The translations under genes and the position numbers were made by a program. Shown piece by piece: positions 34,468 through 44,931 of a stretch of 64,000 bases of DNA. The stretch's first letter is position 1, and every line of letters starts with the position of its first letter. The notes beneath the pieces are model-generated. The model saw only the letters and a list, made by a program, of their open reading frames with translations. It did not search any database and was not told the DNA's origin. The stretch comes from JAWVFK01 sp033856175. GTDB lineage: Bacteria > Actinomycetota > Thermoleophilia > Solirubrobacterales > 70-9. The stretch is taken from contig JAWVFK010000037.1 of NCBI GenBank assembly GCA_033856175.1, positions 1 through 64,000 on the forward strand, read 5' to 3'.

Positions 34468-35479
34468 CCCTCGCAACGGCCAGCACCCCGGCAGCGAGTA
34501 TCGCGCCGGGCGGAACCTGGGCGCCGTCGAGCAGAACCGACTCGCGCAGCATCGCCCCCTCGCCGATCGTGCAGCCGTCGCCGATCACGAGCGGGCCTTC
34601 GATGCGAACGCCGCTGCCGATCTTGCAGTCGCGGCCGATCAGAGCCGGCCCGTTGACCTCGGCGCCGTCGAGCGACGTTCCGGGGCCCGCCCGGACTCCA
34701 TCGCCGAGCTCGGCCCCCTCCGGCAGCTCGAGACCGACCCTGCCGGCGATCGCGTCGAAGTTGCCCTGGCGCAGCTCCTCGAGGTTGCCGATGTCGTTCC
34801 AGTAGGCGTCGATCTCGTGGCCATAGAAGGGGACGTCGGCCTCGAGCAGCGCCGGGAAGACGTCCAGCGCCCAGTCGGCGAAGCCCTCGGCGTCGTCCGG
34901 CTTGGCGGCCCTGCTCTCACCCGGGGCCGGGAAGAAGTCGAAGATCTCCGAGCGGAACATGTAGATGCCGCAGTTGGCCAGATCGGAGAGCGCCTCGGCG
35001 CTGTCGGGCTTCTCCTGGAAGCCCTGGATTCGCCCGTCCTCGCCGGTGATGACGACGCCGTACTCCGAGGTCTCCGCGACCCGCTTCAGCGCCAGCGTGG
35101 CGATGCCGTCATGGGACTCGTGGAAACGGCGCATCGCCGCCAGGTCGATGTCGGTCAGCGCGTCCCCGGAGATCACGAGAAACGAGTCGCCGAGGAAGCC
35201 GGCGCAGTTGCGAACGCCGCCGGCGGTGCCGAGCAGCGCCTGCTCGTCGCTGTAGGTCAGGGCGATGCCGTGCTCGCCGCCGTCGCCGAAGTGCTCCCGG
35301 ATCTGGTCCGGCAGGTGCGAGAGGTTGGCGATGACCTCGTTCAAGCCGTGGCCGGCGACGAGGCGGACGATGTGCTCCATCACCGGCCGGTTGGCGACCG
35401 GGATCAGCGGCTTCGGGATCGCGTGGGTCAGCGGCCGCAGCCGCGTGCCGAGGCCAGCCGCCAGGATCATCGCCCGCAT
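34463..35479 (-). CDS. NDP-sugar pyrophosphorylase with left-handed beta-helix tail
   Basis: 338 residues. N-terminal nucleotidyltransferase: MRAMILAAGLGTRLRPLTHAIPKPLIPVANRPVMEHIV, GTAGGVR, VISGDALTDID, EYGVVITGEDGRIQGFQEKP and AYWNDIGNLEELRQGN. The C-terminal 80 residues have hexapeptide-type repeats (GPALIGRDCKIGSGVRIEGPLVIGDGCTIGEGAML). This matches mannose-1-phosphate guanylyltransferase/glucose-1-phosphate NTP transferases; base and sugar specificity cannot be fixed. Lies 10 bases after ahcY. Confidence 0.9.
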   Translation of the reverse strand: MRAMILAAGLGTRLRPLTHAIPKPLIPVANRPVMEHIVRLVAGHGLNEVIANLSHLPDQIREHFGDGGEHGIALTYSDEQALLGTAGGVRNCAGFLGDSFLVISGDALTDIDLAAMRRFHESHDGIATLALKRVAETSEYGVVITGEDGRIQGFQEKPDSAEALSDLANCGIYMFRSEIFDFFPAPGESRAAKPDDAEGFADWALDVFPALLEADVPFYGHEIDAYWNDIGNLEELRQGNFDAIAGRVGLELPEGAELGDGVRAGPGTSLDGAEVNGPALIGRDCKIGSGVRIEGPLVIGDGCTIGEGAMLRESVLLDGAQVPPGAILAAGVLAVARV

Positions 35480-35489
35480 CGCGACCAGT

Positions 35490-36971
<1,482 letters not shown>

Positions 36972-37006
36972 GGGCTCGGAAGGATAAACGTCAGCCGCCG
37001 TCTCCG

Positions 37007-37029
37007 CCCCTGCCTCGCCTCCGCAGGGG
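37007..37029 (-). terminator. GC hairpin between the 2344-residue gene and ahcY
   Basis: CCCCTGC and GCAGGGG pair perfectly around a nine-base loop. It lies 16 bases after the end of the large gene and 36 bases before ahcY. There is no U-tract, so it may be a weak terminator or 3' protective stem. Confidence 0.35.
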
Positions 37030-37044
37030 ATCTCGCGGGGAGGC

Positions 37045-40000
37045 TCAGCGGCGACGGCGCGCGAACGCAGGCGCCGGCAGCTCAGGCTCCCTGCGGCGGG
37101 GAGTCGGCCTGACGGTGATCCAGCCGAAGGCGAGAACCAGGGCCATCAGGGTCAGGCCTCCGCCCCACTGGAGGTCACGGGCCCAGGCCGAGGGCTGTGC
37201 GTGGTGGCTGAGTGGCGTGAACGACTGAGTTGGCGGGGTGCGGTCCGCACGAACGTAGGCATTGGGGTCGAGCCGCGTCGCGCTTGCGGTGCCGTCGGCC
37301 GAGGGCGGCTTGTCGGCGAGGTCGACGCCCTGGCTGGAGGCCTGGTCGTTCTCCGAGCCCGAGCTCTGGACAGCCGCCTTCTTAGCCTCCTGCCTCGGTC
37401 GCGCCGGCGTAGGCGGCGCGACGTTGATCACCGGCGGAGCAGGTGGGAAGAGCGAGAGCGAAGGAGCGACGCTGATCGACGTGGGTGAGGTGAAGAGGTT
37501 GAGCGTCGGGGTGCCGTTAGAGGGCGGCAGCGGCACCGCAGGCGGAGCGGTCGGTGAGAGGTTGGCGCCTATTGGTGGGGCCGGGGGGACCGGCGGGGCC
37601 GGCAGGCTGGGCGGCGGAACCGCACCGGGCGGGGTCGCAGCCGGGGGAGGGAACGGTGGTGGTGGCGGCGGGCTTACCTGCGGGGAAGCCTCAGGCGTGA
37701 AGCTCGGCTTGGGCTCGAAGGCGAGCGCGAAGGTAGCCGCGCGATGACCCACCGAGAGCAGCGCGAGAGCATAGGTGCGGGGACGATTGCCATCACCGGC
37801 CCTTACCTGCCCTGTCTGGGAGTCGATCGTGCCGACCGAGGGATCGAGGCAGACATAGGGGTCGCAGGGATTAGATCCCTCGACTGCGCCGCTTCGCGGC
37901 TCCGCTTGGGATGACAAGGCGGCGCTGGGGTCGAGAGATCTCTGCGGGCAGCCGGCGAGCTTGGCTTGGGCCAGTTGCTCATCGGAGGCGTCCTTGGCCC
38001 GCAGAGGCAGCCAGGGCTTCTCGGGGTCAGCGATTACGAGGTCATAGCAATGCGTGATCGCAGGGCCCGAGATCTCGTCGTAGCGCGGAGGCATGTCAAT
38101 GCCAAGCGGTTCACGGCCATAGGCCTGCAGCGCGACCGCGCGTCCCGGGCGGAGATCGTGGCTGGCGCCGTTAATCCCGATCCAGTCGAAGACCGGGCGC
38201 TGCTCGATCCGAAGATCGCCGCTCGTCGGGTCGAGTTGGATGACCGAATAGCCCCGCCAGAACCCATCGGCGGCAACACCTGTAGCCGTTCCGTCCGGGC
38301 CGAACTTGCCGCCAGCGCTCGATGCGACCACAAACGGCAGCACACGGCCCTCTCCAGCAGCCCCGAGTGCGGCGTCCTGAGCTTGGGTGGCCGCGTCGTC
38401 GGCCCCGGCGATCCCGGTCGTTCCACCTGGCGTGCAAATCGCTGAGGGCTTCTTGTTCGGATCGGGATATGAGGCTCCGACGCAGGGATAGTGAAGGCCC
38501 GGCGCCAATGCCCAGTAAAGCTCGTTGATTCCCAAGCGTCCACTGACGACGAGGTCGACCCGATTCTGCAGCAGAATCTGCTCGAAAGCAGATCCGTCGG
38601 TCTCGGTATCGGTCCCCGCGCCGGCGTTGTAGGAGTAGGTCGGCGTGTTGGAGAGGACGATTGCCCGCTCTCCGGATGGGCGGGAGGCGAGCGTATCGCG
38701 AAGCCAGCCGAGCTGTTCCTCCTGCGGATTCTGCTGGCCGTCCGCGGCGGTCAGGTCCCGCAGCGAGGTGTCAACAACCACGAGGCGCACGAGCGGAATC
38801 CCACCACGCGAGATATCGACGGCGTAATGGGTGTGCGCTCCTCCCTGGCGGATGGTGCGCTCCCGCATCCGGGGAGGCGAGATGGTCTGATCGCCGACCT
38901 TGCCGGTGGGGTCGGTGATCACCGGATCGCTCAGGCCTGCCGTCGGATCGGGGACCGTCAGGTCCTTTCCATCGGCGGCCGTGCTCGGTACCGGTCTGAA
39001 TGTGAGGCTCGAAGCGGTCGGGCCCATGGTCTTGCTTCCATCGCCCCAGGGCGCCGGCATCGCGCTCATCGAGGCCCTCCAGCCACTGTTCAAGCCGACG
39101 CGGCTGAAGTGAGTGTTCGGGCAAAGGGAGTGAACGATTGGATCGCATGCCTGGATGTTTGAGAGATCGCGACCGCCGATCGTGCCGAAGAGCGGGATGC
39201 CCGCCTGAAGCAAGGGGTCTGCGATCAGCTCGCCCCATCGATCGTGGATCGGGCTCGTGTCCAAGGGGGTATTCAGCGGGTTGTGGTGACGGGTCCCGGC
39301 GGCATCGCCTACATCGCCGGTGAAGAGGCCGAACTCCGGCCCCCCCGGCCTGCCGCGACCGGCAACGATCGCGTCGCGTACCGCCCGCGCGGTCATGTCG
39401 TTTGCTTCGTTGGACCCTGTGAGCTCGGGACAGACTTCCTTACCGGACGCATCGTCGAGGATCGTCCCGTGGGGCGTGGTGTCGGGCTGGCAGTTCGAGT
39501 TGCCGAAGGCCGCGAAGCTGATCGCACCCGGTGGGAAGGCGGCGTCTGCCAGGGGTTTGGCGCTCGCGGCCTCACCGGCGAGACGGCTCTCAGACGGGTC
39601 GCTCGAGTAATGCAGAACCGCGGCCGGGGGCGGCGTACGCTCGGATAGCGGCAGCTGCGAAACCGCCCAAGCCTCGATCTGGCCGGCGCGGTAGCCCGGC
39701 AGTACGGCAAGACCGGCAATCCGCGCTGGGGTTTCGGCGCCGGCAATGTTGCCTGTGGTCGCCTTGTCGAAGAAGTCCGCGTACCTCGCCGGTGTGAACC
39801 TGCCGGGCCCGGCCTCCGTAAGGATGAGCCCAGCATTACCGCCGATGAGCGCACCATGCCCGTGGGGTCCAAGGGTCACAGCCGTGAAGTCGTCCAGGTA
39901 GCCCGCCCCCAGACGGCGCCAGGAGCCATCGCCGGCAGACGTGCGCTCCACGATCGTGCCCTGATCGCCCACCGCGTAACCGTGCCCCGAGGTATCGACG

Positions 40001-43000
40001 GAGATCGCATTCAGAGCCCGGACCTGGCCGCGGATCCCACGCGTGATCGAATCGCCGAACGGGGTGACATCCTCCCTTCGCCACGCCCAGCCCGCCTCGG
40101 ATAGTTGGCCGCCCCAGATCTCGCCAGCGTCGGTAACTAGATATGCATGCTCTGCGTCCGGCAACGAGATCCCAGCGATCGTCGTAAACACGGCAGTGGG
40201 AGGCGGCCCGATCGCACTGAATGCGCCGTTGGCCCCCTGCCGATATAGAAGTGCGCGGTCCTCGCCGCCGACCATTGCCGAACCATCAGGGGCGATCGCG
40301 GCGGCGCGCAGGTCCCTGCCGGTGCCACAGGGCGCCGAATTGGAGTTGGCCGAGCATAGGACCCCGGCGGCGGCGTCGAGCACCGCCCCGGCTCGGTTCA
40401 CATCAGCGATCCGCCCCGCTCTTCCGACAACAACCCCCGCCCCGTCCGGACCGACCGCGACGGCATAGGCGGACGAGGGAATCAGGACGACCCTGCCCGG
40501 ATCCCATCCTGGGATGGTCATCCGGCTCCAGCCGGTCTCGCGAGCGTAGCGATACACCGCGTTCGAGCTGGTAATGACCCAGAAGCTGCCGTCCCCAGCG
40601 CCGGCGGCTCCCGTTACGACCTCCCTGATCGGATGTCCGACCTCTCGAAAGACATCCACCGGCGCGGTAGCCGAGTAACGGTAGAACCAGCTGTCGTCAC
40701 CATACGACGTGGTCGCAGCGATCCAGGCGCCACCGCTGCCGTCCGAGGTCAGGGCTTCGACGCTTCCCTGCTGCATGAGATCCGTGGTGCCATGAGTCTC
40801 GGCGAACGGGGTCGGCACCACCGTCCAGCGCGCCCTGGCGGGATCAAACCTGATCATGGGAGCGAAGGCCCTTGTTCCTGGAACGGTATAAGGCGCCACG
40901 AGCGCCGTGCCCTGACCTCCGGCACCCGGGGCCGTCGCGATCTGCACCCGGTCGCCACCAACCTGGTTCTTGGTTCCGTCTCCGCTCGGGAGGTAATCGG
41001 AGGCGGCGCCATTGGCCGGCTCAGGGGCCCAACTCCTGCCGTTAGGAGCAGCGTGAATGAGCGGCGTCTCCCCGGCGCTGGGGGCAAGTTTCGTCGACCC
41101 CCCCTGTCCGGCGTTCAGATCGCCGACCCCCCAACCGTTGTAGCTGCCATCGGCAGCCTGAGTTGCCGACAGAGCGTGAAGCGAGCCCTGTGTCCCTGCG
41201 TCTGCGCCCGGCACGCAGGCCCCGGCGGCGTCAAACGAAACGCAACCCGGGTCGTACCCCTGCCTCCACGAGCCACCGGGATCCTTGTAAAGAATGACCG
41301 GAAAGTGCACCTGGTCCCCCGTGCTGCTGCCGCCACTGCGAGCAGCGGCATTGATCGTCGGCGACCGGCCGCCGAACAGGTAGACGCGCTGGCCGGCAGC
41401 CGCCAGATGAACTCCGCCGCCCGCCGGCGAATAGTCGTGGACGGGCACCAGCGCGTGGGGTCCGGTGTCGCCGCACGCAGCTGTGTTTTCGACATCGCTG
41501 ACGATGTTGCCGGCGTTGCAGGCAGTCCAGTCGTGGCCGTCGAAATGGGCGATGTACATCGTCAGAAGACCCGGGTTTTGGGCGACGAGCCAACCGTCGT
41601 CAGGCCGCGTGAAGACAATGTCGGTCACGGGCACTGGCTGAGCTGACATTGCGCGCAGTTGCGCAGTGGCTCGTTGATCGACCTGCCATGCATCGTCGCG
41701 ATAGCGAAGGATCACCTCGCCCGTTGAACTCCCATTCTTGCGATCGCGGGTTTCCCCGGCCGCGACGGCCTCGAACTGGTCTGCGGCCGTCGGGTCGTTT
41801 CCGTTCTCCATCGGCACCCGGGCGAGAACGTCCAACTGGACGTCGTTGTTCGAGGCGAGAGGTCGTATCGCGGCGCAGGCAGGATCGGGGGGCAGCGGAC
41901 CGAGCGGCTCCATCTGGCAGCGGCTCCAATGAACGCCGTCGAAGCCATAGAGGGTGGTCCCCACCGACTGACGACTTCCACCCGGAGCGGGCCCGATCGC
42001 CCAGCCGCGGGAGCCGTCCCTGCTCATGACCATCTTGCGAATGCCCTCGGCGCCATAGGGGCCGGATCCGCCCGGGTTTGGGGTCCCGTAGGCGGCTAGC
42101 CTCGATTCCGATCCATGCATGGGCTGGGCTGCGAGGCTGGGGACATCGCCGGGCGAGTCCGTCAGTTGAGTGGCGGAACTGTAGGCCGAGGTGTCAGGTC
42201 CTGATCCCTGTCGGTGCGAACCGAGGCGCGGAGCGCGCTCCGGCACGAGCCCGGATCGCGCGGCGTCGCCACCCAAGCGCTCGATCGCCCCGCGGTCGCC
42301 GACTCCCCAGCTGTTACCCGAGCTTCCGACCGTTGTGAAGCCGTTGAGAAAATAGGAGCTCAGACGGACGAGGCCATGCGATTCCTGCTTGGTGGCGCTT
42401 TGGTCAGGTCTGCAGTCTGTCGAGAGCTGCGGTCCAGAGGCCTCCGGGCATGTGAGTGGAGATGAGGGAATCACTCCACCGGAATCAGTCTGAGCGGTGG
42501 TCGTGTAGGCAGCCCCCTGGCCCGTCGTCTTGAATCCTCCGACGGCCCAATCGATGTAGCCGTCGGGGCCAGTGCTGACCGAGCCACTGATCTTGCGTGC
42601 GGCATCCGGCTGCGCTCCTTGGAGATCGCCGGCCGCGGCGACCAGCCGGACGGAGCTCAACATCGGCGAATACGTGACACCGGTCCCGGCGTTTGCGCCG
42701 CCGACCTGCGCCGCCGGCTCGCCGGGGCGCTCAGGTCCTCCTGGCGAGGCGAGGATCGCGCCGTTGCCAGTGTCCACGTACGCGTAAAGGCTGTCCGGCA
42801 CGCCGGGCGTGGCTGGAGACATGCCGGCAAACCAGACGTCGAAGCCATGATAGAAGCGAAGGGTGGCATTGCCTTCGTTGGCCGGATTCCGCTGGTCGGC
42901 CGGCAACGAAGGATCGCAGCAACCGGCCGTAACGGCGACGAAATCGTTCGTTCGAGCCTCGTAGCGGATCGCTCGAACCCGGAACCGCCAGACGGTGGCC

Positions 43001-44079
43001 GGATCAGGATCAGGCGTGGTGGTGATTATTGCGTTGCGGCCAGCCGCCCGCACCGGCCGCGAATCCTCGCCCGGGTTGGTCGTCCACGGACGGCGGTCGA
43101 ACGCACCGTTCTTCCACATCCAAATCTGTCGAAGCCCACCCGCCATCGCGCACTCCGTGCTGGCGCCGGGGCAGACGAAGGGATCGCTCGAGACATCGAG
43201 CGCCGTCATGCCCGTGCTGGACGGAAGGCGGCTCAGGTCGATCTCTGTCCAGCTCGACCCGGCCATCCCCCAGGCACGTCCCGTACCGGCGATCGGGTCG
43301 GTTGCATCGATGGGCGGCAGGTTGCCGGCAGCGCACAGGGTCCGATCCTCGCGGCGCGGATAACAACCGTCCCCGCCGACGGCCAAGGCTCGCCGTTCGT
43401 TGGTGACCCCATCTGGCGGCAGCCACGCCACCGCGCCCACATAGCCGCTGGTGCTTCCCCTGTATGCCTCACGCCACTGCAGCAGCCCCTCCCAGGTCGA
43501 GTACCGGTAGATCACCGGAACCCGGGTGCAGGACTCCAGAAAATCGGTCAATGCCTGACGATCGGTACCGGGGGCCGGATCGTGCTCACACCTGGCGCCG
43601 GCGGCTATTCCATTGTCGTCGTTCGCAAAGGACACGGTGTAGAAGTCGACCGTTGGCGGAATCCGAGTGGGAGCGGTCGCCGGGTCGTAGTTGCCATCGC
43701 CTCGCCTGGCGTCGCCAAAGACGGCGCCGGCAACCTGGCTCCAGCCCATGCCACTGCCGTCCTTCGCGATCGGGGTGATGGCGTTGTCGCAGCCGAGCCG
43801 ATCGGGATTGATGGCCACCGTCTCGTCGGCACAGAGCGGTCCAGGATCGGCCGTCGGCTGGTCGCCGGGAACCGGCGGCAGCGAGGGGTCGTCGGCGCGG
43901 GCAATGCTCGCGGTGGCGACTAGCAGGGCTGCGGCGAGGATTGAGATCCCTCGACTGCGGCGGCTGCGGCGGCTGCGCTCGGGATGACAACGTGGGGCAA
44001 TCCGACGCTCGCCGTCGGGAGGACGAAAGCCGTCGGCCGAAGGCCCGACCTCGAGATGACTGGGAGATGACCCGCCCAT
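37045..44079 (-). CDS. Very large secreted, membrane-anchored propeller protein with a degenerate metallophosphoesterase-like region
   Basis: 2344 residues from the only available ATG (44079). A long n-region (including repeat-derived RCHPERSRRSRRSRG) precedes a hydrophobic h-region (ISILAAALLVATASIARA), so secretion is likely. Residues about 60-1550 contain many BNR/Ycf48-like blade motifs (WGVGDRGAIERLGG, GHGYAVGDQGTIVER, GHGALIGGNAGLIL). Residues about 1600-1990 resemble a calcineurin-type phosphoesterase (FAAFGNSNCQPD, FGLFTGDVGDAAG, GTIGGRDLSN, VDLVVSGRLGINELYWA), but the metal-ligand Asp/Asn/His motifs are altered, so catalysis is doubtful. A Pro-rich stretch (about 2180-2260), a final TM helix and a basic tail end the protein. 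Confidence 0.75.
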   Translation of the reverse strand: MGGSSPSHLEVGPSADGFRPPDGERRIAPRCHPERSRRSRRSRGISILAAALLVATASIARADDPSLPPVPGDQPTADPGPLCADETVAINPDRLGCDNAITPIAKDGSGMGWSQVAGAVFGDARRGDGNYDPATAPTRIPPTVDFYTVSFANDDNGIAAGARCEHDPAPGTDRQALTDFLESCTRVPVIYRYSTWEGLLQWREAYRGSTSGYVGAVAWLPPDGVTNERRALAVGGDGCYPRREDRTLCAAGNLPPIDATDPIAGTGRAWGMAGSSWTEIDLSRLPSSTGMTALDVSSDPFVCPGASTECAMAGGLRQIWMWKNGAFDRRPWTTNPGEDSRPVRAAGRNAIITTTPDPDPATVWRFRVRAIRYEARTNDFVAVTAGCCDPSLPADQRNPANEGNATLRFYHGFDVWFAGMSPATPGVPDSLYAYVDTGNGAILASPGGPERPGEPAAQVGGANAGTGVTYSPMLSSVRLVAAAGDLQGAQPDAARKISGSVSTGPDGYIDWAVGGFKTTGQGAAYTTTAQTDSGGVIPSSPLTCPEASGPQLSTDCRPDQSATKQESHGLVRLSSYFLNGFTTVGSSGNSWGVGDRGAIERLGGDAARSGLVPERAPRLGSHRQGSGPDTSAYSSATQLTDSPGDVPSLAAQPMHGSESRLAAYGTPNPGGSGPYGAEGIRKMVMSRDGSRGWAIGPAPGGSRQSVGTTLYGFDGVHWSRCQMEPLGPLPPDPACAAIRPLASNNDVQLDVLARVPMENGNDPTAADQFEAVAAGETRDRKNGSSTGEVILRYRDDAWQVDQRATAQLRAMSAQPVPVTDIVFTRPDDGWLVAQNPGLLTMYIAHFDGHDWTACNAGNIVSDVENTAACGDTGPHALVPVHDYSPAGGGVHLAAAGQRVYLFGGRSPTINAAARSGGSSTGDQVHFPVILYKDPGGSWRQGYDPGCVSFDAAGACVPGADAGTQGSLHALSATQAADGSYNGWGVGDLNAGQGGSTKLAPSAGETPLIHAAPNGRSWAPEPANGAASDYLPSGDGTKNQVGGDRVQIATAPGAGGQGTALVAPYTVPGTRAFAPMIRFDPARARWTVVPTPFAETHGTTDLMQQGSVEALTSDGSGGAWIAATTSYGDDSWFYRYSATAPVDVFREVGHPIREVVTGAAGAGDGSFWVITSSNAVYRYARETGWSRMTIPGWDPGRVVLIPSSAYAVAVGPDGAGVVVGRAGRIADVNRAGAVLDAAAGVLCSANSNSAPCGTGRDLRAAAIAPDGSAMVGGEDRALLYRQGANGAFSAIGPPPTAVFTTIAGISLPDAEHAYLVTDAGEIWGGQLSEAGWAWRREDVTPFGDSITRGIRGQVRALNAISVDTSGHGYAVGDQGTIVERTSAGDGSWRRLGAGYLDDFTAVTLGPHGHGALIGGNAGLILTEAGPGRFTPARYADFFDKATTGNIAGAETPARIAGLAVLPGYRAGQIEAWAVSQLPLSERTPPPAAVLHYSSDPSESRLAGEAASAKPLADAAFPPGAISFAAFGNSNCQPDTTPHGTILDDASGKEVCPELTGSNEANDMTARAVRDAIVAGRGRPGGPEFGLFTGDVGDAAGTRHHNPLNTPLDTSPIHDRWGELIADPLLQAGIPLFGTIGGRDLSNIQACDPIVHSLCPNTHFSRVGLNSGWRASMSAMPAPWGDGSKTMGPTASSLTFRPVPSTAADGKDLTVPDPTAGLSDPVITDPTGKVGDQTISPPRMRERTIRQGGAHTHYAVDISRGGIPLVRLVVVDTSLRDLTAADGQQNPQEEQLGWLRDTLASRPSGERAIVLSNTPTYSYNAGAGTDTETDGSAFEQILLQNRVDLVVSGRLGINELYWALAPGLHYPCVGASYPDPNKKPSAICTPGGTTGIAGADDAATQAQDAALGAAGEGRVLPFVVASSAGGKFGPDGTATGVAADGFWRGYSVIQLDPTSGDLRIEQRPVFDWIGINGASHDLRPGRAVALQAYGREPLGIDMPPRYDEISGPAITHCYDLVIADPEKPWLPLRAKDASDEQLAQAKLAGCPQRSLDPSAALSSQAEPRSGAVEGSNPCDPYVCLDPSVGTIDSQTGQVRAGDGNRPRTYALALLSVGHRAATFALAFEPKPSFTPEASPQVSPPPPPPFPPPAATPPGAVPPPSLPAPPVPPAPPIGANLSPTAPPAVPLPPSNGTPTLNLFTSPTSISVAPSLSLFPPAPPVINVAPPTPARPRQEAKKAAVQSSGSENDQASSQGVDLADKPPSADGTASATRLDPNAYVRADRTPPTQSFTPLSHHAQPSAWARDLQWGGGLTLMALVLAFGWITVRPTPRRREPELPAPAFARRRR
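37874..37916 (-). repeat. Dispersed GTCATCCC-type repeat, copy 2 (in coding sequence)
   Basis: Minus-strand TGTCATCCCAAGCGGAGCCG at one end and CGCAGTCGAGGGATC at the other, 43 bases in all. It matches the copy at 43945-43989 in both end sequences and in orientation. Here it is translated in the frame LSSQAEPRSGAVEGS near the C-terminus of the large protein. The ends TCATCCC and GGGATC give a partial dyad, like REP-type interspersed elements. Confidence 0.65.
43945..43989 (-). repeat. Dispersed GTCATCCC-type repeat, copy 1 (in coding sequence)
   Basis: Minus-strand TGTCATCCCGAGCGCAGCCG to CGCAGTCGAGGGATC, 45 bases, same orientation as the copy at 37874-37916 in the same gene. In this frame it encodes CHPERSRRSRRSRGI, the familiar HPERSR peptide seen when such elements are translated. 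It supplies the basic n-region of the signal peptide. Confidence 0.7.
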
Positions 44080-44128
44080 GCACCTGGAACAACGTCGGCG
44101 ATGGGGCGCTGGTATCGAGAGATTTCGT

Positions 44129-44869
44129 CTAGCGCAGCAGGGCCCAGCGGCGGTGGCGCAGCACCTCGGCCTGCTTGAAGCGGCGCAGGGCCGGGACGCG
44201 CCGGCCCTCGTGCGGCGACCGGCCGATCGCCGACAGGCGCTGGCGCAGGAACTTCACGGCGCGGTGATGGAGCACCTTGACCTCGTCCGAGCTGCGGCCG
44301 AGAACCTCGGCGACCTCGCCGTTGCTGAGGTCGAGCATGTAGCGCAGCATCAGCACCTGGCGCTGGGCGAGCGGCAGACGCTCGACGAACATCGTCAGGT
44401 CGCGGTCGGAGACCCAGCTCAGGGGGCCGAGGCTGGCGTACTCGTCACCCTCTCCCCCGTTGCGGTCGCGATGGCTGCGCAGCTCCGCCGGGTCGGTCAG
44501 CTCGAGCCGACCGCTCTTGCGCAGCTCGCTGATCGCCAGGTTGCGGACGACGACGAAGAGCCAGGCGCGGAAGGGCTGCTTGCGGCGCTGGTAGCCGGCG
44601 AGCTTGACGAAGACCTGGGCGAAGACCTGCTGGATCGCGTCCTCGGCCTCGTGACGATCCTTCAGCGCGACCTTGAGGTAGCCGTAGACGCGGTCGAAGT
44701 AGAGGCGGTAGAGATCCGTGAACACCTCGACCTCGCCGGCCTGGAAGCGGACGACGAGCCGAGCGGCGTCGAGGTCCTCGACCGCCTCGGCCCCGCGCTC
44801 GATCGGCTCGTAGAAACGAACCGTCGCCGGCCCGCGCCCATCTGCCGCTTCTCTTGCGTCGCTGGCCAC
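44129..44869 (-). CDS. ECF-type RNA polymerase sigma factor
   Basis: 246 residues. Region 2: VEVFTDLYRLYFDRVYGYLKVALKDRHEAEDAIQQVFAQVFVKLAGYQRRKQPFRAWLFVVVRNLAISELRKSG. Region 4: VERLPLAQRQVLMLRYMLDLSNGEVAEVLGRSSDEVKVLHHRAVKFLRQRL. A 40-residue N-terminal extension and a basic 35-residue C-terminal tail go beyond the ECF core. It lies 49 bases before the 2344-residue gene on the same strand, so it may help control it. No anti-sigma gene is adjacent. Confidence 0.9.
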   Translation of the reverse strand: MASDAREAADGRGPATVRFYEPIERGAEAVEDLDAARLVVRFQAGEVEVFTDLYRLYFDRVYGYLKVALKDRHEAEDAIQQVFAQVFVKLAGYQRRKQPFRAWLFVVVRNLAISELRKSGRLELTDPAELRSHRDRNGGEGDEYASLGPLSWVSDRDLTMFVERLPLAQRQVLMLRYMLDLSNGEVAEVLGRSSDEVKVLHHRAVKFLRQRLSAIGRSPHEGRRVPALRRFKQAEVLRHRRWALLR

Positions 44870-44931
44870 CCGGTACCCCTGGCGCGCATCCTAGGCTCCG
44901 CGCCGGCCGCGGTCAATCGGCAACCTCCCCC

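Noticed and set aside
36972..37044. Possible S-adenosylhomocysteine riboswitch before ahcY
   Set aside because: The leader is only 73 bases; its one stem does not show the conserved junction sequences of that riboswitch.
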